Below, in pieces: positions 36,405 to 47,880 of a stretch of 64,000 nt of DNA. The DNA lies in contig CM062197.1 in the NCBI GenBank assembly GCA_031216445.1, positions 1,692,501 through 1,756,500 of the forward strand. Direction: 5' to 3'. This stretch comes from Lateolabrax maculatus (lineage: Eukaryota; Chordata; Actinopteri; Acropomatiformes; Lateolabracidae). The notes below the pieces were generated by a model that saw nothing but the letters and a program-made list of their open reading frames with translations, did no database searches and was not told where the DNA came from. Every line of letters begins with the position of its first letter. The first letter of the stretch is position 1. The position numbers and the translations under genes are program-made.

Positions 36405-36930
36405 TTAATGTTTTACATTTAAATTTCCTGAGGAGCAGAGAAGAAGATTTTGTGCTGCTTTACAATTTCAAATAGAACACTTTATTTCAAATAATTATTT
36501 GAATAAAAATAAATAAATAAAATAACAATAATTCCTATATCATAACTCTAGGTGTGGCACTTTTTCTTGTTCACAAGTCCAACATTTTATTTTATTATTA
36601 AAAAAAGGTTTATCCAGATTAGATTTTAAAGAGGACACAATACACCCTCATCCACGGGTGGGTGTGGCGTAACAAATCCAATCCCAGGCATTTAAATATT
36701 GAGGTATTATAGGTTAAAAATAAAAAGACCTTTCAAAAAAAGGGCTTGCACATTATTAAAATACAGCAATGCTTATTTGGATACTTGCCTTCCTCAGAGT
36801 GTCTTGCCACATAATGAACCAAAACTAATGAGTCTGATAATTTATTTGGGAGGTGAAACTGTAAGCGAGAGCACCTGAGACGTCAGTAATAACGCCTGAT
36901 CGCAGAGGAAACAACAGTGACTCCAGCAGG

Positions 36931-36990
36931 TTTAAGTTGAACCAGGAAGTTGCTCTGTAAACTGTGATGGATGTTTATAACGGACAGTTT
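36931..36990. repeat. Short dispersed repeat shared with 13857-13913 and 63017-63037
   Basis: GAACCAGGAAGTTGCTCTG followed by TAAACTGTGA matches 13857-13913. The next part, TGTGATGGATGTTTATAACG, matches 63017-63037 with one change. The three places thus share overlapping pieces of one family. Confidence 0.5.
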
Positions 36991-37624
36991 GGGTATAATT
37001 CTACCATTTGCCTTCATTTCTCTTTATAAGAAGTTTGGCTAACCTGGGGGTTAGTTTGAAACCCGACTGCTTGTATTTTATTGTGTTTTCACTGTATTCC
37101 CACATCTCAGTTAGTGAATATAATGTCACGCTACTTTTACAGCGTTTTGCTCAGTCTGTGTCATGATTTAACCTCATCTCTACACACAAAAACAACCATA
37201 TTTTTCTGAAAGAAAATGTCATTTATTCATTACTATATGTTGGTAAAACTGCAGTTTGTAAGTACTCAGGCTCTGTGTTAGAGGATGATTACCAGGCCAT
37301 GTCATGAACTGCTTTTTGTTAGAAATATAAAACTGGATTTGTCATTTGCCATTTGCCTCCTACAAGTTGTTTTCCAAAGCTTAATTGTTTTTCTCATTTT
37401 GTCTACCCTGTGAATAAGCGTCTGACACACCTGTTAAATAAAAAGCTCTTAAAATATATTTTTTTAACCTCATCCAAAAAGTCAACCATTCGGCGCTCAT
37501 CATCTCCATGGCAACTTTACTGCAGGAGCCCTGGTGGGCTTATTGTGGCTTGTAATGAATGCTTCTCTGGGAGACAAAAACAATGACTTAAGTGAAGTTG
37601 TATGAATGATAAACTAATATTCGC

Positions 37625-38775
37625 TGCAAATGTCATAAGGTGAAGTCTGGATTGTCTGGTGATATCCAAACAGCATTATCTGACCATTCTCTTGTATTTA
37701 GTATTACAAAAAAAACCCCAAAAAACCAAAGACCCCTTGAAGACAAAACTTACAAGTAATTTATAGAATTCCAAAATCTAAATTGGATGCATTATGCACA
37801 ATTAAGGCAAATTAATTGGAGCCATGATTTATTATTAAATAACCCAGAGTATATACTGGGTGATGTCAATCATAAGATTGAGCTATATTAAGGAGTACAG
37901 ATTTCACTCCCATCAGTCCATGCTGCCATAGGTAAACACTGATCATTAAACTGCTAAAGCTGAAGGCACTATCTTTTCAAATATATCAGTTAAGATCCAC
38001 AGAAGACAGAGAAAACATTATTTGCATCCGAAATAAGTGTGTGGTGGCCAAAGTATCACATCATGTTAACCAAATACTTCATCTGCTTGAAACCCACAAG
38101 CTTTATGACAAGTGTAAGAACAATTACTGGAGAAAAAACAGATAAAAAGCAACTCCAATATTCAGATTTGTCATAATGATTTTTTAGTAAGTGAAACTGA
38201 GAAAATTCTAATAATTACTTTATTTCTTCAGTTAAATATTTGATTTCTTACACAAAAGGAGGAAATTACTATTTTGGATTTACTTAGTAATTCCCACTCC
38301 ACAGATAGCTATGGACTTAGGTTTATCAGTACAAATGCAGATTTTTCTTCATCTTATCAGTCCTTACATTAGACTGTCAGTTTCTTCATCTTTTTGGAAA
38401 TGTTCTCAAATCCTTCCAGTTTTCAAATCTGTCGACCCAAACATAGTTTCAAATTACAGACCAATCTCCCATTTTGCCCAGTCATGTCAAAGATATTAGA
38501 AAAATCCCTTAATCAAGTAACAGAACATCTTGAAATAAATCATTTTCTCAATGAGTCTCAGTATGATCGATCCACTAAATCAGCTTTATTAGTTTTTACT
38601 TTCTCACGTCCCTTAACCAAATGACCAATGATTAGCAATAAATGAACCATAACATGCATTCATTTTCTCCCTCTGTTCTGAAGTTGCTCTCTTCCTATTT
38701 TTCAAACAGACCCCAGGTCATAAATTGGTCAACAAACTTCATCCCCCTCTTGGTTGCTCATGGTTCCTCATTGCT
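37625..38775 (+). pseudogene. Degraded LINE ORF2: end of endonuclease and start of reverse transcriptase
   Basis: At about 37660-37710 the frame reads GDIQTALSDHSLVFSI, the SDH box that ends the APE endonuclease domain. A linker with stops follows. At about 38385-38490 comes FWKCSQILPVFKSVDPNIVS then NYRPIS, the first conserved box of non-LTR reverse transcriptases. A frame change leads to VMSKILEKSLNQVTEHLEIN, HFLNESQY and STKSALL. After an internal deletion, LKLLSSYFSNRPQVIN (about 38680-38730) matches the segment that precedes the GVPQGS box. The catalytic YADD region is absent. The element is broken by several stops and frameshifts and is inactive. Confidence 0.8.
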
Positions 38776-39655
38776 CTGTTGTTTTTCCTTCTAAAATCCT
38801 CCTGTCATGTTATAATTTACAGACAGGAGTGGAGGTGGGTATAGAAAGAACAGAAACACCATTCTGATAACAACAACAACAACAACTGTGAGCTACTGTC
38901 AAATAATCAACCAGTTCTTCACAACAGATTTAAGACTGAAGACTATAATATCAGAGGTCAAAGGTGACCAGTAGAAATGTTCTGTAATCATGATTGAAAG
39001 GGGCAACAGTATTATGATAAAATAATTTTATTTATCCAGCCCTGCAAATGTGTTTTACACGTTTCATCCAGTTTTCTATAAATCATGCACTACTGTTAAC
39101 CATCTTCTAAAGCATGTAGGAATTACTATTCCTAACTTATGTGCTGGTTTCAGAGATGTAGAACTTAGATGCAGTAGGGGCAGCAGATCCAATGCATTGT
39201 AAAGTTTCCACCTTCTGCACGCGATTCAAGTCAATTGCATTTCCATCTCTAAAAAAAGTCTAAATCTATCGTCTGTTACAGACACTGAACTACAGGACGT
39301 TCTATAATATTTTAGAAAGGCTGGAAATATTCTATATTTTTTGACAAATCCCAAGAAAAAGACCAAAAGGAACATTGATGATCCTACTCAGAAATATTGT
39401 CTGTGTCAGTAATCATCTGTGTTAGGAAATGACTGAGCCTGTTTAGAAAAATTAAACTATATATTTGCAAATCCCTCTGAAGATTTATGCCTTCAGTCGG
39501 ATCCAGGAGCAGCGTCACAGACAGGTTTATGGAAGTGGGGAAGAACTGAGAGACAGACAAACACACTGTCGGTTTTGGTTTTTTAATGGATTCGTTGACA
39601 GCACAAAAATATTGACTATTTGATATTGTTACAAAAGTTACACAAATTGTTAACT

Positions 39656-39668
39656 GTTGCCTAGCAAC
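39656..39668. promoter_or_regulatory. RFX X-box-like palindrome
   Basis: GTTGCCTAGCAAC fits GTNRCC-N-RGYAAC exactly and is the reverse complement of the motif at 13314-13326. In the known biology RFX factors bind such sites, for example upstream of cilia genes. No gene start is visible nearby, so function is undetermined. Confidence 0.3.
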
Positions 39669-40689
39669 AGGTGCTGAAAATGGGGGAAGAGCACAGAAGG
39701 ACCAGTCACAAGACTGACAAAAAGTGAACGTGATTATTTAATTATTTAATGTTACTTTGATGGAGACAGGAACATTATTAAGATATATGTATGTGTACAG
39801 TATAGTTTAGTTCACTGACACACTCTGTTGTATCCTCCCAGCTCTGCCTTCACCTGAGCAGCATCAGCGATAACAGATATATTCCCACAAAACAGTCTGT
39901 GTCCTTATTTTATAATAGTCTATTTCCTGCCTAATAAATCACTGACTGGGTTATTTGGTGTCCATTCATGTACTTTTCCATTTTGATTATAAACCAGTGA
40001 TTTGTTTTTCTGACTAAGCTGCCCGACATTGGCCTCCACCCAGCAGGTTCACCTTATTTGAATTTATTTCTAAATAAGCTGCCGTTGTAAGAAACAAACT
40101 TACATTTCATTAACACATCTAATAGAAAAATCTATATGCATTAAAATAAACACAAACTGACAGAGGGACAAAAATATTTCTCTACTGACCATAGAGCACA
40201 GACAGATAATTATCATATATAACCATCTATTCTAAATTTAAGCCTTAAAATGTTTATAAATTATTTTGTTAGCTCTTTGTTGTATTTGTCTTTCTCTGTA
40301 CACTAACAGACTCCACAATGAAATCCTGGTTTTAATTGGTTTGATTAAGATCATTTTAGCTAATTTCAACAATAAGCATCATGCATTCTTTAGAATCTGA
40401 TTAGTTAAATCTTATCAATTAAAATCCCTAATGTGTTTTAGCTGTAAATTAGAAAAAGCTTTTTTTTGATTTTGCTGCTTACATGTCCTCATTAAAGATG
40501 TGATTTAATGGGTTTTCATTTCAAGTTTCAAGGAGCTTAAACATGTAACAGGATTCATCAAAGTAAACTGGAAGTAGACCTGCTGTGTCTGGTCAATAAC
40601 ACGGAAATGCACAAACCCTAATATTACAAACCCCTCATATGAACCCTGCTGAGATGATGTACGGCACAATGTTCTTCACCTTTCAGCTG

Positions 40690-40990
40690 AGACGGGAGCT
40701 GTGGTGCAGAGGGACGCCGTCTCTAAGGAGCGGCAGGAGGGGGAGGAAGTGATGAGAAGGCGAAGGAGGGAAGGAGGAAAGGGGAGGACACCAGAGAGGC
40801 TCAGAGGGACACGGAGAAGTGAACGGGAGAGGAAATGTAAGATGAAGGAACAAAAGGAGACATTTGAAGGGAGAGAGAAAAAGTACAGAAAAGGTGGCGG
40901 GAGAAGAGAGTTACAGAGAATATTAAGCACTGAAAAAACTATCCACAGTTTTAGAGAGAGAGAAGAGATTTACAACAAGAGATTTGTTAC
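40690..40990. repeat. Purine-rich (GA-biased) tract
   Basis: About 300 bp in which the plus strand is strongly enriched in G and A, without being a perfect microsatellite. It creates a long Arg/Glu/Lys-rich frame on + (40701-40997) and a Ser/Leu/Pro-rich frame on - (40676-40930). Both are composition artefacts. Such strand-asymmetric tracts can form triplex DNA. Confidence 0.7.
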
Positions 40991-41763
40991 ACGTTAGTTC
41001 TGGATGTTTGAGTCTGAAAATGATACAGTGTCCCGGTGTAGATACGCAGAAGTCTGAAAAATGAGTCGGACGAGGTTCCTCACACATTCAGACAAATGAA
41101 TGACTCATGGCTTTAATGTAAAGTGTGGGTTGTGTCGTTCCAGACTGCTCTACAGATGTCTGTCAGACGGCGTTATTCCACATATTATGGTAACCTAATG
41201 TACTGTAACTTAAGGCTTACTATGAGCAACAAAACACACAACTGAAACCAAGCGCCAGTTAGCTGAACATGTGCACTGCTTTAAAAATAAAATCTACTAT
41301 TTAGTGCTTCTGTCTTTACACAAACAAAACCCTCATGTCTCTAAACTGTGATCTAACACCAACAGGGTCCAAGGCTTCAATCTCACTGGAGCTAATTCAT
41401 TCAAAATCAAGTGTAAACAGCAGGTCCCTGAGGGGAAACACACTGATCTGGAAAATCAGATGAGCTCTCCAGCAGCACTGGAGCTTTGAATGCATTTGTC
41501 CTGTGCTACAAGTCACTATACAGCACCTCAAGTACAATGAGCCGGAGAGGGAAGAGGATCCAAATGTTCCAACAGTTCAGACTTGTCTGTACTGGATGTA
41601 CAGAGAAATCAACTCTGGGCAAGACAGCAAGCAAGCGGATTATTCAAGGAGATTTGTATGTAAAATAAATACATAAAATATTTAAGAAATCATGATTTTT
41701 GGATGTATATGTCTGGGTTTGGTTGCACAGATGTATTAAATGCATGTTTAATGAGTGTTAAAT

Positions 41764-41791
41764 GTGTGTGTGTGTGTGTGTGTGTGTGTGT
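41764..41791. repeat. (GT)n dinucleotide microsatellite
   Basis: About 14 uninterrupted GT units. Confidence 0.95.
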
Positions 41792-43315
41792 CAAACTGTT
41801 ATTGTCTTGCATGAGATTTCCTCAGATAACTTTGAGTGAGGTTTTGAGTGGATGCACAGTGTTTGCCTTCAGCTAACACACTTAATGACTAAACAAAGCA
41901 GCCGTGACAGAGGGAATGATCGGCATGTCCTTGCCAAATTCCATTTCAACTTCTCTGGGTGATGTTTCCGGTCCGTGCACCCTCCAAAGCTGTGCTCAAC
42001 TTGTTTGGTAACATGATAAACAAATGCATTATTTTGTTTTTCTGTTTTACAAGTCAATTAGAAAAAATTTAATTGAAATAGAAATTAAAACCAAAACCAT
42101 AAAAAAATCCCATTTATTGTTATTTCTACTTTATTATCTTCCCCAAAGAGTTTTTCATATGAGGCCCCTGCAGGGAGTCATGCTGCTGACGTGACATAAT
42201 TATCATGTGCTGCCTTGGAACTGCGTCACGGTTTTGGACTCATCAGCGCCCCAGTCTTTACTGAAAGAGTTACCTCAGAACTGCCTGAAGTTGAATTCAT
42301 TTTGTAGTGATTCATCACTTACTGAACTAAGGAGCGACATCAGACTCATCCATTATCTTCTCCCAACAACCATGTCCGCTTGTTTCTATTCTGAATGTGA
42401 TATAACGACGTATAACGATTTAATGGCAGCGTACAGCAAAAATGAAGAGAGAATGAATGCATAAGAAAAAACACAGCATCTTGTTAAGTGCAGCATTTCA
42501 GTAGCTGTGCATATTTTATTGAATGTCTAAGTGTGCTTGAGTGCACCAACAATTTTCAAAATTGACTGTTGCAGCAAGACATGATAAAAATTTAACGTTG
42601 ACAAAATAATTAGTTGATGAAAGACCTCAAGCAACATTCATGTCTCTGGAATTTCCTTTCATTGTGTCTTGAAATGCACTGAAAGCAAAGGCTGTCTGGA
42701 TGGAGGGCAAGATTACTGAAAAAATGTAAAGATTTATAGAAAGCATGCTGGTACCTGTTTATAAAATGACTGCAGTTCTTCCAAGTGCTGTTCTTTTGTA
42801 CAATCTAGACACAGATGACATATAAAATTTGTTTCATAACTTCTCACCATGGACCTTGACATTTCATTCTGTTTTTTGTTTTTTTACTCACATAAAAGGA
42901 CAGTGCTGAGATGATGGATTTATGCGCTCATCTCACCACTTATTGCTGAATGATTTTAGTAACATCAAAGCAGCTTTTTCTTCATGATTCACCCACAATG
43001 CTTTGCCCAGGTGGTTCACCTGAGAACACCAGAAAGGAGAATGGAAGAGAAGAAAGAACCAATCAAAAGGCCACAGGTGAAAAGCTGTTGTAGGCTGTAG
43101 GGCCTGGAGTGTCTGCCTCAGCTTACTCACGTTTCTGCATCATCTTCATCATCATCTACAGCACCCACAGCGTGAGATCAGGTAAATGAGGGTGAAGGTA
43201 AAATTTCTGGAACGTACTGAGCAAATGGAGAGACACCTGTGAAGTGGATTATGCTCCTTGAGTGTTTTGAGAAGTTTCTTTGGGTGTTTTGCTGTTTTAT
43301 TTTTCTCTTACCCCG

Positions 43316-43333
43316 CCCCCCCCCCCCCCCCCC
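43316..43333. repeat. C18 homopolymer tract
   Basis: Eighteen consecutive C, preceded by CCCCG. Confidence 0.95.
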
Positions 43334-43729
43334 AACACTGAAAACCTGTCAACAACTTAAATCTGAGCTCAACTCTCCATTAAAGACAAAACTACAAAAC
43401 TCTGCAGCCACTTTTCAAGCCTACAGGGGATGTGTGTTCTTACTCAAAACACAGATTTTGGGACAAAACTGTGTCACACCTCACAGATAAAACATGAAAT
43501 GTGCAGGAAGATCCCAGCGCTGCCAGCTCACCGTCTCCCTGAGTGGGGATTAGACAGCTGTGGCCGCGAGTGAAACAACAACAAAGGCAGAATCTTGTTA
43601 GCTTATCTACTGTGGTGTGAAATTTGTCTTTGAGAACATCAGACGATACTATGTACAACAGATAACATAGAGCATATCAGCACACTGACTATAAAATTAG
43701 CCTTTGATGGATTTTACGCAGTTAAAAAA

Positions 43730-44285
43730 GAACCACGAGGCATCCAACTTCCTGAGAAGCTGTTAGTTTTAACTGCAGAAAGGGTTTGGTAAGGTAAAGT
43801 TTGTAAAGTAGTTGTATCAGCACCATTTGTAGTGCACAGATGAGTAGAAAGTGTTTTGTAATGTATAAAGGAAGCGCGGTTGACATGGTTTTTGGTTTTA
43901 TAAGAATTACGTCTAGTGAGGTTTTATTTTTGTTCTTGTTTACTTTAGTTAAAGTTAAGTGCAGCTCGTGTTTTAAGAGTCCTCTTTGGGTTACATTTTT
44001 TTTTTGATTTGAACCTATTTCCTTTTTATTTTTCCTCTTGGATTCTGCATAACTACATCTGGTTTTACGTTCCTTCCTGTTCCCTTGGGGAGCTGGGTCG
44101 TAACAGCCTGAATGGTTGAGTTCTTTGCATCTGCAGGCCACAGTCACCTCACCCCAACACTGTGCCCCGGTATCAGACAATAACTCAAACACAAACTCAT
44201 ACTTGGTTAAGTTGAGAGTTAGATCTGCCCAAACCAGCCTCTCAAACAATGCTGTTGAGCTCTTCCTATGTGTCACTGGATTAGC
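43730..44285 (-). pseudogene. Ty3/Gypsy retrotransposon fragment: pol piece joined to an LTR start
   Basis: The 184-codon minus-strand frame (44276 to 43722) begins with ALFERLVWADLTLNLTKYEF, the segment C-terminal to the catalytic box in Ty3/Gypsy reverse transcriptases. There the family has a Leu-rich helix and a Lys-Cys/Tyr-Glu-Phe motif. Similarity stops after about 25 residues. At 44105 the strand reads TGTTACGACCC, the start I recall for LTRs of fish Gypsy elements, directly after a short linker. So most of pol (RNase H, integrase) has been deleted between the two. The downstream Lys/Asn-rich frame is translated LTR, not protein. The LTR end is not defined. Confidence 0.5.
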
Positions 44286-44724
44286 TCTGACAAAAAATGA
44301 ATAAACAAATATTTCCTAAAGTTTTTTTTTATCCATATGTACAGGGACTGCAATGGTGCATGATGCTTCCAGGAAATAGCCACAGCCTTGCATTTTGAGT
44401 CGGACATTGACAGAAATGGAAATGGAAGGACTATAACCTTACTAACAGTGTTAGAAACTCATTCAGTTCTGTGTGTCAAACACATTTTCCAGTTACAGCT
44501 TACCTGTATGTGTGGTAGATTGTTTTTTATTTACATGAAAAATGATATATAATAGTACATCATTATTGCAGTAAGTAAACATCATTTCAGTAATCAGTAA
44601 ACTTCAAGCACAACCTCATTCATTAACCTCTGTTTGTATTACTCAACAAACACACATTACAAATCTGTGACTACAAAGTACTGCATGTTTTGACATGAAT
44701 AATCATTTTACCAATGGTGCCGGT

Positions 44725-45100
44725 CCGGGTCAAGCGGCCGCTGAAAAGGCTGAAAAATTTGCCAAAAACTGCAGTTCTTCCCATGGCCACCTGAGGCTCC
44801 AAAGGTGAGTCAATCTCCACAGACTCTCATGTTAAAACGTCCAACTTCACAGCAGAAACAAACATGTTTACAGCCCTAAAAATGGTTTTGCTCACGACAA
44901 CTATACGGGGGAGAATTTTTATACAACTGATCTGTTTAAATTATATTAAAGCTTAAAGTTACGCATAGAAAGGCATTACCTTAAACTGCATTCTTTTGAA
45001 TGACCAGCAGGGGGCCATGATAAAAATCAAGATGGCGAAGGCCAAAATGCCAAACTCGAATGGGTGACGTCACTGTGGCTATATACAGTCTATGATCTGG
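44725..45100 (+). repeat. Dispersed percomorph repeat (AACTGCAGTTC...TATATACAGTCTATG type)
   Basis: In order: CCAAAAACTGCAGTTCTTCC, GGCCACCTGAGGCTCC, GTGAGTCAATCTCCACAGAC, CATGTTAAAACGTCCAACTT, CACAGCAGAAACAAACATGT, TTACAGCCC, GATCTGTTTAAATTATATTA, ATCAAGATGGCGAAGGCC, GGGTGACGTCACTGTGGCTA and TATATACAGTCTATG. This whole series is an abundant element of spiny-rayed fish, probably a non-autonomous DNA transposon. It contains a CRE-like TGACGTCA at about 45064. The middle (about 44960-45000) is shortened compared with what I remember. Confidence 0.75.
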
Positions 45101-47588
45101 GTCCATGATTGGTTGTGTAAATCGTGTTTGTTCTTTAGTCTGTTGATGGACTTTGGTCGACATCATTCAGTCCTCTTTCGTCTCAGTGAAGCTTTTAGTG
45201 TTTGGTAACATTGTCTGTAAACACTTGCCATACAGAGATGGGAGCATGCCAAGTACTAAAGGACAAATTACCAAAACCCACAGTAAGGGGGGGGGGGTAG
45301 GTAAGGGAGCAGAACATACTCTCACAAATCACAGTAGAGAGTTTTCAACTGTGCAAACAGGACTCTGCTGATAAACAGGGCGCTGCAAAAAGAACAGGAA
45401 AATCTCATCCCGTGTGCTCTTGTGGTTCTGTACTCGAGGGCCTTACTCTCCTTCTCCAGACACTAACTGACCCGAATACGTCCACCCAGGTCCCCGGCGT
45501 CCCGAGCCTGCCGCTGCAACACTGTCACGGCTGTAATTTTCCATTAGTGTGAGACAGCGAGGCCGTTTATAGCAGCAAAACCCTGTGGAGAAGCAGGTTA
45601 GCGGTAATTATTCAGCTGATAGGTTGTGAGCAGAGCAGGCCTGTCACACCTCTCCCGACTCCCTGGACTGAGCGAATCACAAGCCAGGAAGAGAGTTTGC
45701 CACCATGGATATCAGTCACACTGGCAGCAGGCGTCTCAGCAGAGAAACAGCAGAGATGGCTCAGTTTCACTTCCAGTGCATTACAATAGACTTGAGTGTA
45801 AAGATGTTGGTTTTCTATCAATCCATGTCTCAAGGTTTTACTTGTTGCTCTTTCAGGTGCATTAAGCTCTCAGGGATGAAAATCTATTTAACAGGTGAAG
45901 TCAATACAGACCTGCATTCACCTCATTCACAGAACACAGAAATGTCTTCTATAATTGTATATCCTGTTGATGTAAACTTTGCCTTTTCCTGCTTCTGTTC
46001 TTAAGTTCTGTTCTTCTGCCAAGAAAAATTTTCTACAAATACATCTGCATTTATCTATGAAAGCATGTTAAACAATTCAAAATCCAAAACTTTCATTACT
46101 CCTTTTTCTATAGAAGTAGACACAAGTGTCAGATGCTCTAAATGATATAGTTGCTGCTTTACTCTACTTTACTATGTGTTGTGCATTAATGTGCACGTGA
46201 CCACAGATACATCCAATCCCTGAACCTTCACACACCATCACTCCATCAGACAGCATCAGTGTCCTGAAGGGCTGAACTGCTGAGGCTGCAGGAGAAAAGT
46301 ACCACATAAAAACACAAAATATTACAAGTGTAGTATTTTCACAGACTGCAAAGGTAGTTTTCAGTTCCCACTACGTCCATTTAGGGACTCTGTATGTAGC
46401 CAATAATATACTATTGCACTAAAATATAAATATATAAACATACAGCTAATATTTTTATGTATTTTATATGAAATAGTCTTGTTCTGGCAGTATGCTGTAT
46501 GCAGTATATATATGCTGTATATACTGTATTTTACATGAGCCTATTTCAGCTCCTGGTCAATGTCCACACTGAGTGAAATATTATACGCTAAAACTTTTAT
46601 GACTGCATCATTACAGAAAATAGAAATATTTCCCCAAAATCCAGCCTGCCATATTTTATGTCTTTGGAAACCACAAGATCTCCACCAGAATATAAAATAA
46701 AATCCTGTCGGTTTCAATAACATTTGTCTGCACAGAAGTTTGTTCCGACTGTCCCATCAGTTCAATTTCAGAACTTAATTTCAAAAAAGGTGGATTCAGA
46801 CAAGAGTGCCACTGTGAAAGACTGTCAACATCTGTCAGGAGCTCCACATTTCCGTCTAGGAGTGACACTCGTCAGTGTGAATGACAGGGCGGTAAGGAGA
46901 GTTTGCAGAGCTGCCAATAAAAGTCAAACTTTCTCATAGAAGAGCCTCTGGAGAGACTCCAATACAGAACACCCAGGTCCAACATCTCAGAGAGGAATGT
47001 GACAAAAAAAAAACATTCACTGTGGTGAAAAGCTATTTGATATTCAAGGGACACGTTCCATAATTAAAATGTGACGATTATTACAAGAAGTCAAATAACA
47101 AAGCAAATTTGTATTTATAGAAAAATATCTTTCAGCACCTTGTGTCTAACATTTTATGGTGACTAACATGTTTTCACTTGTTCCAAACAATGTTTGTTTG
47201 ACAGATGCAGGTAAAAACAAGACATGATTTTTCACAGTGTAATTAGATGGAAACAACAGGGAATTAGTACTTTGCTGTCGCCTGACATCCTCCTCACTGT
47301 TTGGCTCAAATGACCATGTTGGCCAAGTAGCACTGACCAGCCTGCAGTGTTTAAATTAAGTAAAACTATTCAATATGGCAACTTCATCTATCTGTCAAAC
47401 AAATAAAGGCCAATAGATCTCAAATATTGATTTACTTTTTTCATTATTTTGATGGTCAGGGGAGAAGAAAAGTCATTTAAAAAAACAGCAAACATTGATT
47501 ACAGAACTGTAGAATCTACAACTGACAGACTTCAAGCAGAGCTTCAGGTTTCTGTTCTCTCTTCAGCTTCCTCTGTTTTTATTTGCAG

Positions 47589-47726
47589 GTGTGGTTTGGT
47601 GTTCAAACTTCACAGCAGCCCTGCAGCATGCCCCCCACATGCACCACAATCAGCACTGACTACACCGGCTTTCACCCTCAGCCACTGTTTGTATATTTCA
47701 GACATATTTTATTTATAATTAAATAA
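47589..47726 (+). CDS. Possible short terminal exon (unverified)
   Basis: A good acceptor-like tract (CCTCTGTTTTTATTTGCAG, ending at 47588) is followed by an open frame of 45 codons: VWFGVQTSQQPCSMPPTC in the first part, ending in a hydrophobic stretch rich in Phe, Ile and Leu. The TAA stop at 47724-47726 overlaps an AATAAA at 47722-47727. Acceptor, open frame, stop and polyadenylation-like signal thus sit in the expected order. I do not recognise the protein, no upstream exon can be named, and another frame is also open, so chance is quite possible. Confidence 0.15.
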   Translation: MWFGVQTSQQPCSMPPTCTTISTDYTGFHPQPLFVYFRHILFIIK

Positions 47727-47850
47727 ATGTTTTTTTTTGCCTTAATCATGTACGTTTTCTTTATTTTTCATCCTTCCCACAAGATGTTACAGTGCAACAG
47801 GGCAACAAATAGGAGAATTAAAAAATGAAATGGACTTTTTTTTTCAATAA

Positions 47851-47880
47851 TGTATATATATATATATATTTCATATATAT
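47851..47880. repeat. TA-rich microsatellite
   Basis: TA dinucleotides with a short interruption. The following 47881-47930 carries two copies of a GTGTACATACATGCACAC-like unit. Confidence 0.85.

Larger units (their letters stand above)
35861..37624. other. Non-coding DNA with a C18 tract and a short shared repeat
   Basis: No supported gene. It holds a C18 homopolymer at 36387-36404, AATAAATAAATAAA near 36510-36525, and the short repeat at 36931-36990. Confidence 0.45.
38776..43729. other. Non-coding DNA, mostly unassigned, with purine-rich and simple tracts
   Basis: About 5 kb. It holds an AAC repeat near 38868-38885, an X-box palindrome at 39656-39668, a purine-rich block at 40690-40990, a TG microsatellite at 41764-41791 and a C18 tract at 43316-43333. 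No gene supported. Confidence 0.45.

Noticed and set aside
40676..40997. Arg/Glu/Lys-rich frame on + and Ser/Leu/Pro-rich frame on -
   Set aside because: Both follow from the purine bias of the tract. They show no domain, no splice sites and no start context.
43975..44030. Possible RNA gene or terminator from the T-rich tract
   Set aside because: The T run is part of the LTR-like region of the Gypsy fragment. No pol III A or B box is visible.
43722..44276. 184-codon frame as a novel gene
   Set aside because: It begins in Gypsy reverse transcriptase and continues through LTR sequence; there is no reason to call a new protein.
36387..45297. C18, C18 and G11 runs as a coordinated i-motif or G-quadruplex system
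   Set aside because: Single homopolymers, spaced by kilobases, without the runs-and-loops pattern. The simplest view is replication slippage.
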